Positions 5,871-6,085 of a DNA stretch of 6,085 nt are shown here, piece after piece. The notes under the pieces are model-generated. The model was not told the DNA's origin, ran no database searches, and saw only the letters and a program-made list of their open reading frames with translations. The DNA is from Alphaproteobacteria bacterium (lineage in GTDB: Bacteria > Pseudomonadota > Alphaproteobacteria > JAAXGF01): NCBI GenBank assembly GCA_012267605.1, contig JAAXGF010000249.1, positions 1 to 6,085 of the forward strand, read 5' to 3'. Within the stretch, counting starts at the first letter, position 1, and each line of letters opens with the position of its first letter. The translations under genes were made by a program, and so were the position numbers.

Positions 5871-5978
5871 ATGAGCACGATGAAATTGTTGCCGCTTCTT
5901 GCCTTGGGCTTCGCGAGGCTGATTGGCCTCTCGGCGTGCGAAGAATCCGAACCGCTCAGTGAAGCTGGAGACCTCTAA
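5871..5978 (+). pseudogene. Short lipoprotein, probably 3'-truncated by the right repeat
   Basis: This frame encodes 35 residues, below the usual cut-off. It begins MSTMKLLPLLALGFARLIG and carries the lipobox LSAC with Cys23, followed by an acidic EESEPLSEAGDL tail. That is a typical bacterial lipoprotein signal sequence cleaved before Cys23, leaving a 13-residue mature peptide. Similar small lipoproteins usually continue with tens of acidic residues. The TAA stop at 5976..5978 directly abuts the first base of the right repeat, so the gene was probably cut by that element. The ATG at 5880 is an alternative start and gives the more usual MKLLP opening. No strong Shine-Dalgarno is seen for either. 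An Arg inside the hydrophobic core (residue 16) is slightly unusual. It may equally be a genuine tiny lipoprotein or chance. Confidence 0.45.
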
Positions 5979-6029
5979 CCCGACTTCCGCAACTCGGGGG
6001 TCGCGAAGATGCTAACCCATTGATTTTCC
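5979..6029 (+). repeat. Right copy of the ~50-bp inverted repeat, probable mobile-element end
   Basis: The copy begins CCCGACTTCCGCAACTCGG, identical over 19 bp to the reverse complement of 131..149. It keeps the CGCG, GCTAA and GATTTTCC blocks of the left copy over about 51 bp, with a 2-nt length difference. The two copies point outward from the window in opposite directions. Its inner edge follows a stop codon directly, just as the left copy interrupts lodB. Four bases next to it are CTAA; the left side has TGAG in the corresponding place, so there is no shared target duplication. Confidence 0.65.
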
Positions 6030-6085
6030 ACAATCGGACCTCCAAAGGTCGGCACTACAGGGCGCCAAATGGAGGGGGCGAATCG
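6030..6085. other. Right edge, no gene
   Basis: This is a short stretch beyond the repeat. A 5-bp hairpin (GACCT and AGGTC around CCAA) is at 6037..6050. The 13-mer GGTCGGCACTACA at 6047..6059 also occurs at 41..53 in the same orientation. It probably belongs to the element that starts at 5979. Confidence 0.3.

Overview
This looks like a chromosomal fragment from a proteobacterium with moderately high G+C, most probably an alphaproteobacterium. That placement rests on the style of the YciI, EVE-domain and Rieske proteins and is an inference, because the window has no rRNA or other phylogenetic marker. It holds two divergently transcribed gene sets, and both are cut at their outer ends by copies of the same roughly 50-bp repeat.

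Minus strand, 4180 down to 110: a three-gene operon. A stand-alone ferritin-like protein (3230..4180) comes first, then a LodA-family quinoprotein oxidase (1116..3176), then a LodB-family FAD protein (110..1105). In characterised LodA/LodB pairs, LodA is an amino-acid oxidase with a cysteine tryptophylquinone (CTQ) cofactor made from its own Cys and Trp, and the flavoprotein LodB is needed to make that cofactor. Here the likely cofactor pair is Cys467 and Trp546. The ferritin-like protein belongs to the domain type also found in VioB-type enzymes, and its presence upstream of lodA is the least ordinary part of the cluster. The lodB-like gene loses its normal 3' end inside a repeat, so CTQ maturation may be impaired.

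Centre, 4181..4644: a gene-free divergent region. It holds a candidate minus-strand promoter whose 17-bp spacer carries a 14-bp palindrome, several small inverted repeats in the presumed leader of the ferritin/lodA operon, and the ribosome-binding site of the rightward operon.

Plus strand, 4645..5701: a tight operon of a YciI-like protein, an EVE-domain protein and a small Rieske [2Fe-2S] protein. The last two overlap by two bases (GTGA). They look like ordinary house genes with no visible link to the oxidase.

Right end, 5702..6085: an AT-rich spacer, then a very short lipoprotein-like reading frame whose stop codon abuts the second, inverted copy of the repeat. The two repeat copies (101..149 and 5979..6029) share a perfect 19-bp core and further conserved blocks. 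They look like termini of an insertion element or dispersed repeat whose bodies extend out of the window on both sides.
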